Assembly: GCF_014203355.1 (NCBI RefSeq)
Contig: NZ_JACHIR010000001.1
Coordinates: 434,001 to 498,000 of the forward strand
DNA: 64,000 nt
Reading direction: 5' to 3'
From: Kutzneria kofuensis
GTDB taxonomy: Bacteria > Actinomycetota > Actinomycetes > Mycobacteriales > Pseudonocardiaceae
A program made the position numbers and the translations under genes. Below are positions 31,639 through 39,497 of this stretch, piece by piece (the stretch's first letter is position 1; the number at the start of each line of letters is the position of its first letter). The notes under the pieces were generated by a model, which saw only the letters and a list, made by a program, of their open reading frames with translations, ran no database searches and was not told the DNA's origin.

Positions 31639-33707
31639 TGGGGGCGCGTAGAGCGCTGATCGTGGCCACCGGCTCCTACGAGCACCGGGGGCTGCGCCGG
31701 TTGGCCGCGCCGGCGCACGACGCCGACGCGCTGCGGGCCGTGCTGGCCGACCCGGAGCTCGGCGGCTTCGAGGTGGACGTGGCGCGGGACCTGCCGTCGC
31801 ACCAGATCCAGCGCCGGGTGGCGGACTTCCTCGCCGGCGCCGGCCGGGACGACGTGCTGCTGCTGCACTTCTCCTGTCACGGGCTGAAGAACGCCGCCGG
31901 CGAGTTGTTCCTGGCCGGCACGGACACGGTGCCGAACCGGCTGTCCGCGACGGCGGTGCCGGCCCGGTTCGTGAACGACGAGCTGGCCGAGTGCCGGGCC
32001 GCGCACGTGGCAGTGCTGCTGGACTGCTGCTTCGGCGGCGCGTTCGCCAAGGGCACGGTGTCACGGGCGGTCGACGAGGTCGATGTCGAGCAGTCGTTCC
32101 CGCTGCGGCCGGGGCGCAGCCGCGTGGTGATCACGGCTTCGTCGGCGACGGAGTACGCCTTCGAGGGCGAGGAGCTGGCGGAGTCGGGCCGGTTACGGCC
32201 GTCGCTGTTCACCGAGGCCGTCGTGGAGGGCCTGCGGACCGGCGACGCCGATCTCAACGGCGACGGCTCGGTGGACCTGGACGAGCTCTACAAGTACGTC
32301 TACGCAAGGGTTGTCGCGGCGACGGCGCATCAGACGCCGCATCAGTCCGGCGGCGGTCACGGCGCTTCGCTGCTGGTCGCCCGTACTCCGCTGGCGCGCC
32401 GGATCGCGCCGGTCGACGTGCCGGAATCCCTTTCCGCGCGGGCGAAGGATCTTGACGCTGGCATCCGTTTGGCGGCGGTCGGCGAGCTGCGGACGTTACT
32501 GGTCGGCGACGACGTGGCCGTTGCCGCGGGCGCGCTGACGGTGTTGCAGACGTTGACCGGCGACGACAGCGTGACCGTGCGCACCGCCGCCGTGGAGGCG
32601 TTGGCGGTGGCGCAGTTGCGGGCGTCGCCGTCGGTGGTCGAGCTCGGCGAAGCCACGGAACAGGTCGTGGCCTTGGCCGGTGCGCCGCTGGCGCGGATCT
32701 TCCACGTGACGACCGGAACCCGCTGGCTGCGGGTGTCGCAGGAGGGTGCTTCGGTGGTCGTGCGCGCCGATCCGGCCGCCTACCCCGAGGGCTACGGCGA
32801 GCTGCGCGGCGACTTCACGGTGACCAGCCGGCTCGGGCCGATCGTGGTGCCGGTGGTGTGCCGGCCGGCGGGGCGGTTGTGGGCGACGCGGGCGACGATT
32901 CCGGCGCCGGACCTGACGTGGTTCCGGGACTGGCGCGTGCTTTTCGGCGTCGCGGTGGCGCTGCTGGTGGTCGTGCTCGGGGCGGCCGGCGACATGCTGG
33001 GCCACTCGACCTTCCTCGGCTTCGTCTACGAGGCGCTGCGCTGGGGGCCGCTGCTCATCAGCATCCCGCTGCTGGAGCGGTCGGGACCGCAGCGCGTCGT
33101 CGGCCACGGCGTGGTGACCGCCAACGCCGTGTTTCTGCTGGTCGACGGCCTGGGCAGCGTGCACTCCGTGGGCAACGTGTGGTCCTGGCTGCAACTGGCC
33201 CTGGCGGCGACGCTGGTGGTGGTGCTGGCGATCCGGCTGTGGCCGTTCGACCAGGTGCCGCGTCGGGTGACACTGGTGCCGCCGACACAGCGGCCCCTGG
33301 CCTGGGTGACCATCGGCGCTACCGTGGTCGAGCTGATCCTGCTGTTCGCGGCCGTGCCGTACGTGGATGCCGCGGGCTTCGACAGCTCGTTCACCATCGG
33401 TGGCGTGCTCGGGCTGGTCGCCGGCCTGCTCGCGGTCGTGCCGTGGGCCGGGTTGTGCCTGCTGGCCGTCCTGGCGCGGACGGTGACCGCGCCGCAGCGC
33501 CTGTTCCTCACCACCGCGATCGTCGCGTACGCCGGGCCCGAGGTGTTCTTCATGCTCGGGTCGCTGCTGCTCGGCGCCAACTTCACCTACGTCGGTGACG
33601 ACGTGTGGGGGCCCGATGTCACCGCCCCGTGGTTCGCGCTGCTGCACGGCGTCGTCACGGCCGCGCTGGCCGGCTCCGCCGTGGCGAGAGTTTACAGGCG
33701 GGTGTGA
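31638..33707 (+). CDS. Membrane-anchored bacterial caspase with EF-hand and HEAT-like segment
   Basis: A 689-residue protein. Residues 1-250 are a caspase-fold (peptidase C14) domain with the catalytic His81 in LHFSCHG and Cys131 in LLDCCFGG. Residues 205-216 form a full EF-hand loop, DLNGDGSVDLDE, directly followed by LYKYVY, so calcium control is likely. Residues about 265-345 look like HEAT-type helical repeats, and about 350-425 like a beta-rich domain (PEGYGELRGDFTVTS). The rest (about 433-689) has seven or so membrane helices. Architecture suggests a self-contained, membrane-bound protease that could cause growth arrest or death. Effector substrates are not visible. It is coupled to a leader ORF; flanking GH genes seem unrelated. 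Confidence 0.85.
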   Translation: MGARRALIVATGSYEHRGLRRLAAPAHDADALRAVLADPELGGFEVDVARDLPSHQIQRRVADFLAGAGRDDVLLLHFSCHGLKNAAGELFLAGTDTVPNRLSATAVPARFVNDELAECRAAHVAVLLDCCFGGAFAKGTVSRAVDEVDVEQSFPLRPGRSRVVITASSATEYAFEGEELAESGRLRPSLFTEAVVEGLRTGDADLNGDGSVDLDELYKYVYARVVAATAHQTPHQSGGGHGASLLVARTPLARRIAPVDVPESLSARAKDLDAGIRLAAVGELRTLLVGDDVAVAAGALTVLQTLTGDDSVTVRTAAVEALAVAQLRASPSVVELGEATEQVVALAGAPLARIFHVTTGTRWLRVSQEGASVVVRADPAAYPEGYGELRGDFTVTSRLGPIVVPVVCRPAGRLWATRATIPAPDLTWFRDWRVLFGVAVALLVVVLGAAGDMLGHSTFLGFVYEALRWGPLLISIPLLERSGPQRVVGHGVVTANAVFLLVDGLGSVHSVGNVWSWLQLALAATLVVVLAIRLWPFDQVPRRVTLVPPTQRPLAWVTIGATVVELILLFAAVPYVDAAGFDSSFTIGGVLGLVAGLLAVVPWAGLCLLAVLARTVTAPQRLFLTTAIVAYAGPEVFFMLGSLLLGANFTYVGDDVWGPDVTAPWFALLHGVVTAALAGSAVARVYRRV

Positions 33708-33720
33708 CCCGGGTTACCTT
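33691..33720 (+). promoter_or_regulatory. Promoter of the GH12 gene
   Basis: TTTACA (33691-33696), 18-nt spacer, TACCTT (33715-33720). The -35 overlaps the last codons of the caspase gene. Transcription would begin inside the operator that starts at 33719. Confidence 0.6.
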
Positions 33721-33738
33721 CTGGAAGCGCTTCCAGAA
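33719..33738 (+). promoter_or_regulatory. 20-bp perfect palindrome, CebR/LacI-like operator
   Basis: TTCTGGAAGCGCTTCCAGAA is a perfect palindrome. Its centre TGGAAGCGCTTCCA differs at two positions from the CebR box TGGGAGCGCTCCCA of Streptomyces, the cello-oligosaccharide-responsive LacI-family repressor. It covers the expected transcription start of the GH12 cellulase-type gene, which fits substrate induction. Confidence 0.75.
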
Positions 33739-33776
33739 TCCGTGGGCCGCCACCCGCCCCTGCGAAAGGCCCCTCC

Positions 33777-34949
33777 ATGTCCGGAGCACAGCTGCGACGG
33801 CTGGCCGTGGCGGCGCTGGTCGGCGCGGCGGCGATGCTGCTGCCCGCCGCCACCGCGCACGCCGCGACCACGACCTGCGAGCCCCAGGGCTCGATCAGCG
33901 CGAACGGCGGCGAGTACACCATCCAGGCCAACGAGTGGAACTCGTCCGACCGGCAGTGCATCACCTACACCGGCGGCACCGCATGGTCGGTGAGCACCGC
34001 GAACTTCACCCTGTCCGGCGGCGCACCGGCCACGTACCCGTCGATCTACAAGGGCTGCCACTGGGGCGCCTGCACCGCCAACAGCGGCATGCCGATCCAG
34101 GTCAGCAAGATCGCCAGCTCCACGTCGTCGTGGAGCACCACGCAGCCGGCCAGCGGCGCCTACGACGTGGCCTACGACCTGTGGACCAACTCGGCGCCCA
34201 CCACCGGCGGCCAGCCCGACGGCAGCGAGATCATGATCTGGCTGAACAGCCGCGGCGGCGTCTCCCCGTTCGGCGCCAAGGTCGCGTCGGCGAACATCGC
34301 CGGCCTCAACTGGGACGTGTGGACCGGGCGGCAGACGTCCTGGAACATCGTCTCCTACGTGCTGCAGGGCGGCGGCACGGCCTTCAACGGCCTGAACGTG
34401 AAGGCGCTGATCGACGACTCGGTGGCCCGCGGCGTCACCAACGCCAACCACTACCTGCTCGACGCCGAGGCCGGCTTCGAGATCTGGAAGGGCGGGCAGG
34501 GGCTGGCCACCAACAGCTTCTCCTTCAACGCCACCGCCGGCACCGGAGGCGGCGGCGGTTCCCTGCTGTCGCAGGGCCGGCCGGTGACCGCGTCGTCGCA
34601 GGAGAACGCCTCCTATCCGCCGGCCAACGCCGTCGACGGCAACACCTCGACCCGGTGGAGCAGCGCCTTCCAGGACGGGCAGTGGATCGACGTCGACCTC
34701 GGCTCGGCGCACCAGATCACCAAGGTCGTGCTGAACTGGGAAGCCGCCTATGCCAGGCAGTTCCGCGTCCAGGCGTCCAACGATCCCAGTTTCGCCACGT
34801 CGACGGATCTTTACGCCACATCGGCCGGGACCGGCGGCGTGAACACCCTGACCGTGTCCGGCAGCGGCCGCTACGTCCGCGTGCTCGGCCAGACCCGGGC
34901 CACCCCGTACGGCGTCTCGCTGTGGGAATTCCAGGTCTTCGGCAGCTGA
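33777..34949 (+). CDS. Secreted GH12 endoglucanase/xyloglucanase with F5/8-type CBM
   Basis: A 390-residue exported enzyme: signal peptide (about 1-29, ATAHA), GH12 catalytic domain (about 30-255) with nucleophile Glu151 in DGSEIMIWL and acid/base Glu235 in AGFEIWKGG, a Gly linker (GTGGGGG) and a C-terminal discoidin (F5/8, CBM32-like) domain from about 264 (GRPVTASSQENASYPPANAVDGNTSTRW, recognised by NAVDGNTSTRW). It cuts beta-1,4-glucan or xyloglucan internally and binds a polymer or cell wall through the CBM. A CebR-like operator sits at its promoter. Confidence 0.93.
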   Translation: MSGAQLRRLAVAALVGAAAMLLPAATAHAATTTCEPQGSISANGGEYTIQANEWNSSDRQCITYTGGTAWSVSTANFTLSGGAPATYPSIYKGCHWGACTANSGMPIQVSKIASSTSSWSTTQPASGAYDVAYDLWTNSAPTTGGQPDGSEIMIWLNSRGGVSPFGAKVASANIAGLNWDVWTGRQTSWNIVSYVLQGGGTAFNGLNVKALIDDSVARGVTNANHYLLDAEAGFEIWKGGQGLATNSFSFNATAGTGGGGGSLLSQGRPVTASSQENASYPPANAVDGNTSTRWSSAFQDGQWIDVDLGSAHQITKVVLNWEAAYARQFRVQASNDPSFATSTDLYATSAGTGGVNTLTVSGSGRYVRVLGQTRATPYGVSLWEFQVFGS

Positions 34950-34964
34950 AGTTACGGTGGTCGG

Positions 34965-35993
34965 GTGCGAGCAGTCGTGTACGAGTCGTTCGGCGGTCGA
35001 CCGCAGGTCCGGCCGGTTCCCGATCCCCTGCCCAAGCGGGAGGGGGTGGTGATCGAGGTCCGCGCGACCGGGCTGTGCCGCAGCGACTGGCACGGCTGGC
35101 AGGGGCACGACTCCGACATCACCGAACTGCCCCACGTGCCGGGGCATGAGCTGGCCGGGGAGGTGCGCGCGGTCGGCGGCGACGTCACTCGGTGGCGGGT
35201 CGGCGACCGCGTCACCGTGCCGTTCATCTGCGCGTGCGGGCGATGCCCGTCGTGCGCCGCCGGCGATCAGCAGGTGTGCTCCCAGCAGACCCAGCCAGGT
35301 TTCACGCACTGGGGATCGTTCGCCGAGTACGTCGCCATCGACCACGCCGACGTCAATCTCGTTGCCCTGCCCGAGGAGATGACCTACGAGACCGCCGCAG
35401 CGCTCGGCTGCCGTTTCGCCACGGCGTTTCGATCCGTTGTGTCCCAAGGGCGGGTGCGTCCCGGCGAGTGGGTTGCCGTGCACGGCTGCGGCGGCGTCGG
35501 CCTCTCCGCGGTCATGATCGCCGCCGCCAGCGGCGCCCAGGTCGTCGCCGTCGACGTCAACCCCGCGGCCCTCGACCTGGCCAAGCAGTTCGGCGCCGCA
35601 GTGTGCCTGGAAGCGTGTCCAGAAGTGGTCTCCGGCGTTGTCGAGGCGACCGGCGGCGGCGCTCACCTGTCCTTGGACGCCCTCGGCCATCCCGTGACGG
35701 CCGCCAACTCGGTGTTGTCCCTACGCCGGCGCGGCCGCCACGTCCAGGTCGGCCTCCTGCCGTCGGGGCCCACTCCCCTGCCGATGGACCGGGTCATCGG
35801 CTGGGAACTGGAGATCCTCGGCAGCCACGGCATGCCCGCCCACGCCTACGGCACGATGATGGACCTTGTCGCTTCGGGGGCGTTGCGTCCGGACCGGCTG
35901 GTGGCCCGCACCATCGGGTTGGCGGAGGCGGCCGACGCGCTGGCGGAGATGGACCGGTCCACGGCCGCCGGCATGACCATGATCAAGCCGTAG
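34965..35993 (+). CDS. Zinc-dependent medium-chain alcohol dehydrogenase
   Basis: A 342-residue MDR enzyme. The catalytic zinc site uses Cys in [10 protein letters not shown] and GHELAGEV. The structural zinc has four Cys in [17 protein letters not shown], and the NAD(P) loop is [16 protein letters not shown]. It oxidises an alcohol or reduces a carbonyl; the substrate is unknown. GTG start 15 nt after the GH12 gene, which may mean readthrough. Similar actinomycete enzymes with this short form are often annotated as alcohol or threonine dehydrogenase-like. Confidence 0.88.
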   Translation: MRAVVYESFGGRPQVRPVPDPLPKREGVVIEVRATGLCRSDWHGWQGHDSDITELPHVPGHELAGEVRAVGGDVTRWRVGDRVTVPFICACGRCPSCAAGDQQVCSQQTQPGFTHWGSFAEYVAIDHADVNLVALPEEMTYETAAALGCRFATAFRSVVSQGRVRPGEWVAVHGCGGVGLSAVMIAAASGAQVVAVDVNPAALDLAKQFGAAVCLEACPEVVSGVVEATGGGAHLSLDALGHPVTAANSVLSLRRRGRHVQVGLLPSGPTPLPMDRVIGWELEILGSHGMPAHAYGTMMDLVASGALRPDRLVARTIGLAEAADALAEMDRSTAAGMTMIKP

Positions 35994-36004
35994 GTGGCCG
36001 CCCC

Positions 36005-36724
36005 CTACAGCTTGTACTCGCTGGTGCCGCCCAGGCCGTGCAGCTTGTTCAGCTCCTCGGCCACCTTCTTGTACTCCCCCGCCCGGCGCGAGCCGTAGGC
36101 GTCGTCGGCGCCGGGCTTGTCGCCCAGCGGCAGGATCGGGTCGGTGACGCCGTGCTCCAGGCGGTAGACCAACAGGTTGTGGGCGGCCTTGGCCCACGGC
36201 TCGGGATTGGGCTTGGGCACCGCGCCGACGGCGCTGGTCAGCCAGGCCGGGAGCGGGTCGCCGGCGGCGATGGCGTCGTTGAGGCGCTGCTTGGCCACGA
36301 CGCTGATGCGGGCCTTGGCGGCGGCGATCTGGTCCTTGTCGGGGCCGCCGCCGAGGCCGGCCTCCTCCAGTTTCTGCCGGTCGGCCTCGATCATGCGCTG
36401 GGCCGCCTCGACGGTGGCCCACTTGGCCTGGACCTGCTTGGGCGTGAGGTTGATGTAGTTGTCCCCGCCCGGCCGCCGGCTCGGCGGCTTGGCCAGCTGG
36501 GTCTGCACGTCGGCGATCCGCTTGCGCAGGGCGTTGGCCTGCTCGGCGGTCAGCTGCCGGCGCTCGGCGTCGTGTGCCTGGGCGAGGGTCTTGACGGCGT
36601 CGGCCAGGTCCTCGTTCACGTCGTCCAGCCCGGGCCGCACGCGGCCGCCGCGCTGCACGAGCGCGGCGAGTTGCTCCCTGACTTCCGTGATCTGCTGCTG
36701 GAGCTGGTCGATCGTCCCGGTCAC
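36005..36724 (-). CDS. Coiled-coil protein of unknown function
   Basis: A 239-residue soluble, highly charged protein. It begins VTGTIDQLQQQITEVREQLAALV, a coiled coil continuing to about residue 75 (LTAEQANALRKRIADVQTQLA), and has a second helical part (about 90-125, VQAKWATVEAAQRMIEADRQKLEE). The C-terminal half is non-repetitive (NLLVYRLEHGVTDPILPLGDKPGADDAYGSRR). No family is recognised. The GTG start carries GGCGAGGT six nt upstream inside a repeated leader (36731-36806). It may be a structural or chaperone-like protein. Divergent from cbiD. Confidence 0.65.
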   Translation of the reverse strand: MTGTIDQLQQQITEVREQLAALVQRGGRVRPGLDDVNEDLADAVKTLAQAHDAERRQLTAEQANALRKRIADVQTQLAKPPSRRPGGDNYINLTPKQVQAKWATVEAAQRMIEADRQKLEEAGLGGGPDKDQIAAAKARISVVAKQRLNDAIAAGDPLPAWLTSAVGAVPKPNPEPWAKAAHNLLVYRLEHGVTDPILPLGDKPGADDAYGSRRAGEYKKVAEELNKLHGLGGTSEYKL

Positions 36725-36730
36725 GGGCCT

Positions 36731-36806
36731 ACCTCGCCAACGCTCGGAACACGAAGGTCCGCGACCACGGTCGCAGTGCTGGATGGTTCCCTCGCAAGCT
36801 CGGTCA
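36731..36806 (-). repeat. Copy A of a repeated 5' leader carrying the Shine-Dalgarno
   Basis: Read on the minus strand it begins GTGACCGAGCTTGCGAG, ends CCGAGCGTTGGCGAGGT, and then AGGCCC before the GTG of the coiled-coil gene. The two ends match the region at 61077-61146 almost base for base while the middle differs. The distal end GGCGAGGT is the ribosome site in both. Confidence 0.55.
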
Positions 36807-36898
36807 CTGCTCCTCCTCAACTCGACCTGATCTTGCCGGACATCACGGCGGCGTGGGGCGCGAGTTGGCCGCCCGTTCGGGGGAAGCTGGCCGATGCG

Positions 36899-38002
36899 AT
36901 GCTGGTGCGCGTGAGCAGGGACGCGACCGGGCTGCGCCGGGGATGGACGACCGGCGCGTGCGCGACGGCCGCCACCAAGGCCGCCTACGCGGCCCTGCTG
37001 ACCGGCTCGTTCCCGGATCCGGTGGAGATCACCCTGCCCAAGGGCCAGCGGCCGGCCTTCGCCCTCGCGGTGGAGTCGCTGGCCGACGGCGCGGCGACGG
37101 CCGGCATCGTCAAGGACGCGGGCGACGACCCCGACGTCACCCACGGGGCGTTGATCCGCGCCACGGTCCGGCACGGCGACGCCGGCTCGGGCGTGGTGTT
37201 CCGGGCCGGGCCCGGCGTCGGCACCGTGACGAAGCCGGGGCTGCCGCTGGCCGTCGGCGAGCCGGCGATCAATCCCGTGCCTCGCCAGCTGATGCGGGAC
37301 GTGGTGGCCGAGATCGCGGGGCAGTTCGGCGGCTCAGGGGACGTCGTGGTCGAGATCTCCGTCGACAACGGCGCGGAGATCGCCCGGCACACCTGGAATC
37401 CGCGGCTCGGCATTCTCGGCGGGCTGTCCATTCTCGGCACCACCGGCGTTGTCGTGCCGTACTCGTGCTCGGCGTGGATCGACAGCATCCGGCGCGGCAT
37501 CGACGTCGCCCGCGCCGCCGGACACCGGCACGTCGCCGGCTGCACCGGCAGCACGTCCGAACGGGTGGTCACCGAGCTGTACGGGCTGCCCGAGGACGCC
37601 CTGCTCGACATGGGCGACTTCGTCGGCGCCATGCTCAAGCACCTGCGCCGGCACCCGGTGCCGCGGCTGACCATCGCCGGCGGCGTCGGCAAGCTGGCCA
37701 AGTTCGCCGACGGCCACCTCGACCTGCACTCAGGTCGTTCGCAAGTCGACCACGAGCTGCTGGCGTCGCTCGTGTCCTCCGCCGGCGGCTCCGCCGAGCT
37801 CGTCGAGGCCGTGCGGACGGCCAACACCGCCCTCGGCGCTCTGCAGCTGTGCCAACGGGACGGGCTGCCGCTGGCCGACCTGATCGCCGACCGCTGCCTG
37901 GCCACCGCCGACGAGATCCTGCGCGGCTCCGGGATCGAGGTCGACATCGTGGTGATCGATCGGGCCGGGACCGTGGTCGGTCGTTCCGGGCATCCGGCAT
38001 GA
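36899..38002 (+). CDS. cbiD: Cobalt-precorrin-5B C1-methyltransferase
   Basis: A 367-residue enzyme of the anaerobic-type corrin ring pathway that methylates C1 of cobalt-precorrin-5B with SAM. The N-terminal RGWTTGACATAATKAAYAAL and PFARxxG-like GSGVVFRAGPGVGTVTKPGLP are diagnostic, as are GLSILGTTGVVVPYS and AGGVGKLAKFADGHLDLHS. I used ATG 36899; GTG 36911 fits equally. It overlaps the acetyltransferase gene by 4 nt. cobK and a BtuF-like gene lie within 2 kb, so this is a split cobalamin cluster. No B12 riboswitch is seen upstream. Confidence 0.92.
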   Translation: MLVRVSRDATGLRRGWTTGACATAATKAAYAALLTGSFPDPVEITLPKGQRPAFALAVESLADGAATAGIVKDAGDDPDVTHGALIRATVRHGDAGSGVVFRAGPGVGTVTKPGLPLAVGEPAINPVPRQLMRDVVAEIAGQFGGSGDVVVEISVDNGAEIARHTWNPRLGILGGLSILGTTGVVVPYSCSAWIDSIRRGIDVARAAGHRHVAGCTGSTSERVVTELYGLPEDALLDMGDFVGAMLKHLRRHPVPRLTIAGGVGKLAKFADGHLDLHSGRSQVDHELLASLVSSAGGSAELVEAVRTANTALGALQLCQRDGLPLADLIADRCLATADEILRGSGIEVDIVVIDRAGTVVGRSGHPA

Positions 38003-38607
38003 TCCGTCCCATGCCCAACTTCCGTGAGAAACCCGTGCTCGCCGGCGAGTCGGTGCTGCTCCGCCCGGTCATCGCCGACGACGCGGTCGCCATGCTGGAG
38101 GTGCTGGCCGACGGCGACGTGCTGCGGCTGACCGGGTCGCACGGCACCCTGTCGCCCGACGACCTGGAGCCGATGCGCCAGTGGTACGGCAGCCGCGCCG
38201 ACCACGAGGACCGCCTCGACCTGGCCGCCGTCGACCGCGCCACCGGCAAGTACGTCGGTGAGGTCGTGCTCAACGAGCTGGACGTGAACAACAACTCCTG
38301 CTCGTTCCGCATCGCTCTGGGGGCGCCCGGGCAGAACCGGGGGCTGGGCACCGAGGCCACCCGGCTGGTGCTCGGCTACGCGTTCGAGCGGGTCGGGCTG
38401 CACCGGATCAGCCTGGAGGTCTACTCCTTCAACCCCCGGGCGCGGCGGGTGTACGAGAAGGTCGGCTTCCAGCACGAGGGCGTGCTGCGGGACGCGTTGC
38501 TGTGGGAGGGCGAACGCTTCGACGCGCACGTGATGTCGATCCTGGCCCCGGAATGGGCCGAGCACCGCGGCTACCCCGAGGCCGTGGCCTCACGGGAAGC
38601 GGTCTGA
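37999..38607 (+). CDS. GNAT N-acetyltransferase, RimJ/RimL type
   Basis: A 202-residue acetyltransferase (MIRPMPNFREKPVLAGESVLLRPV). Acetyl-CoA is bound by the pyrophosphate loop Q-N-R-G-L-G-T-E-A in GQNRGLGTEATRLVLGYAFE, and LHRISLEVYSFNPRARRVYEKVGFQHEGVLR is the RimJ-type C-terminal core (recognised by NPRARRVYEKVGF). It could acetylate a protein N-terminus or a small molecule. ATG 37999 overlaps the cbiD stop (ATGA); ATG 38011 is an alternative. The last 29 residues recur just downstream as a duplicated tail. Confidence 0.88.
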   Translation: MIRPMPNFREKPVLAGESVLLRPVIADDAVAMLEVLADGDVLRLTGSHGTLSPDDLEPMRQWYGSRADHEDRLDLAAVDRATGKYVGEVVLNELDVNNNSCSFRIALGAPGQNRGLGTEATRLVLGYAFERVGLHRISLEVYSFNPRARRVYEKVGFQHEGVLRDALLWEGERFDAHVMSILAPEWAEHRGYPEAVASREAV

Positions 38608-38711
38608 TGCGGCCCGAGCCCTTCGACGCGCATGCCATGTCCACCTTGGCCCTGCATTGGGTGAAACACCGCACCCGCCCCAAAGCCGTCGCCTCACGGG
38701 AAGCGGTCTAG
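38607..38711 (+). pseudogene. Duplicated 3' tail of the GNAT gene
   Basis: ATG 38607 overlaps the GNAT stop (TGATG) and encodes 34 residues. The segment FDAHAMSTLA...WVKH...KAVASREAV parallels FDAHVMSILA...WAEH...EAVASREAV of the GNAT C-terminus, and at the DNA level the last 25 or so bases before both stops are nearly identical. It is a partial tandem duplication of the gene's 3' end, diverged enough to be old. It has no catalytic part, so it is probably non-functional, although a small peptide could be made by coupling. Confidence 0.7.
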
Positions 38712-39475
38712 CGCAGCCCGAGTTGCCCGCGCAGCGTGTGGACGGCGGTGGCGAGTGATGGTCCGTACCAGGTCAGCACTCGCCCACTGACCAGCCGCAC
38801 CCGGTCGGCGTCGAAGCACTCGGGTCCGTCGGTGGCCGTGAACACATACGGCTCGTCCGGCAGCACGATCAGGTCGGCGCCGGCCGCCCGGAGCTGGTCC
38901 AGCTCCAGCTTCGGGTACCGGTCGGGGTGCTCGGCGTAGACGTTGGCGACCCCGACCCGGGCCAGCAGGTCGGTGGCGAAGGTGCGGCTGCCGACCACCA
39001 TCCACGGATCCCGCCAGATGCACACCAGCGCCGACTTCTCCGGCGCCGGGACCGGTCCGTCGAGCTGCCGGTGCGCTTCGTCCAGCCATGCCGGCGCCTC
39101 GCGGTTCAGCGCCACGGCGATCAGCCGGTCCAGCGAGGTCAGCGCGCTCTCGACGTCCTCGACAACGGTCACCCACACGGGAACGCCGGCCTGCTCGAGC
39201 CGCCGGACGTCGATCTCCCGGTTCTCCTCCTTGTTGACCACCACAAGGTCGGGCCGCAGCTCGGCGATCCGCCGCGTGTCCGGGTTCTTGGTGCCACGGA
39301 CCCGCTCGACGTCGAGGTCGGCCGGGTGGGTGCACCAGTCCGTGGCGGCCACCAGCAGTTCGCGGTCGGTCGCGGCGATGGCCTCGGTCAGCGACGGCAC
39401 CAGCGACACGACTCGCCGCACCTCGTCCGGCAGCGTCACCTCCCGGCCGAGGTCGTCACGTTCCGTGCGGGCCAC
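38708..39475 (-). CDS. BtuF-like corrinoid/metal-chelate binding protein without export signal
   Basis: A 255-residue protein of the helical backbone metal receptor fold: RRVVSLVPSLTEAIAAT, IAELRPDLVVVNKEENREIDVRRLEQAGVPVWV, and KLELDQLRAAGADLIVLPDEPYVF. BtuF-type proteins bind cobalamin for an ABC importer and need a signal peptide or lipobox. Neither is present here: the start VARTERDDLGREVTLPDEV is already inside the first strand region. It is therefore likely cytoplasmic or misannotated at its start, though there is no room for more upstream because of the divergent cobK. Adjacent to cobK, so it probably handles corrinoid intermediates or cobalt. Confidence 0.8.
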   Translation of the reverse strand: MARTERDDLGREVTLPDEVRRVVSLVPSLTEAIAATDRELLVAATDWCTHPADLDVERVRGTKNPDTRRIAELRPDLVVVNKEENREIDVRRLEQAGVPVWVTVVEDVESALTSLDRLIAVALNREAPAWLDEAHRQLDGPVPAPEKSALVCIWRDPWMVVGSRTFATDLLARVGVANVYAEHPDRYPKLELDQLRAAGADLIVLPDEPYVFTATDGPECFDADRVRLVSGRVLTWYGPSLATAVHTLRGQLGLR

Positions 39476-39497
39476 CCGGTCAGGCTATCGTGCGCCC

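Noticed and set aside
36725-36898. Possible cobalamin riboswitch upstream of cbiD
   Set aside because: No B12-box-like sequence seen, and the gap is mostly occupied by the repeated leader of the opposite gene.
38607-38711. Independent small gene after the GNAT gene
   Set aside because: Its sequence is a copy of the GNAT tail, so it is treated as a duplication remnant instead.
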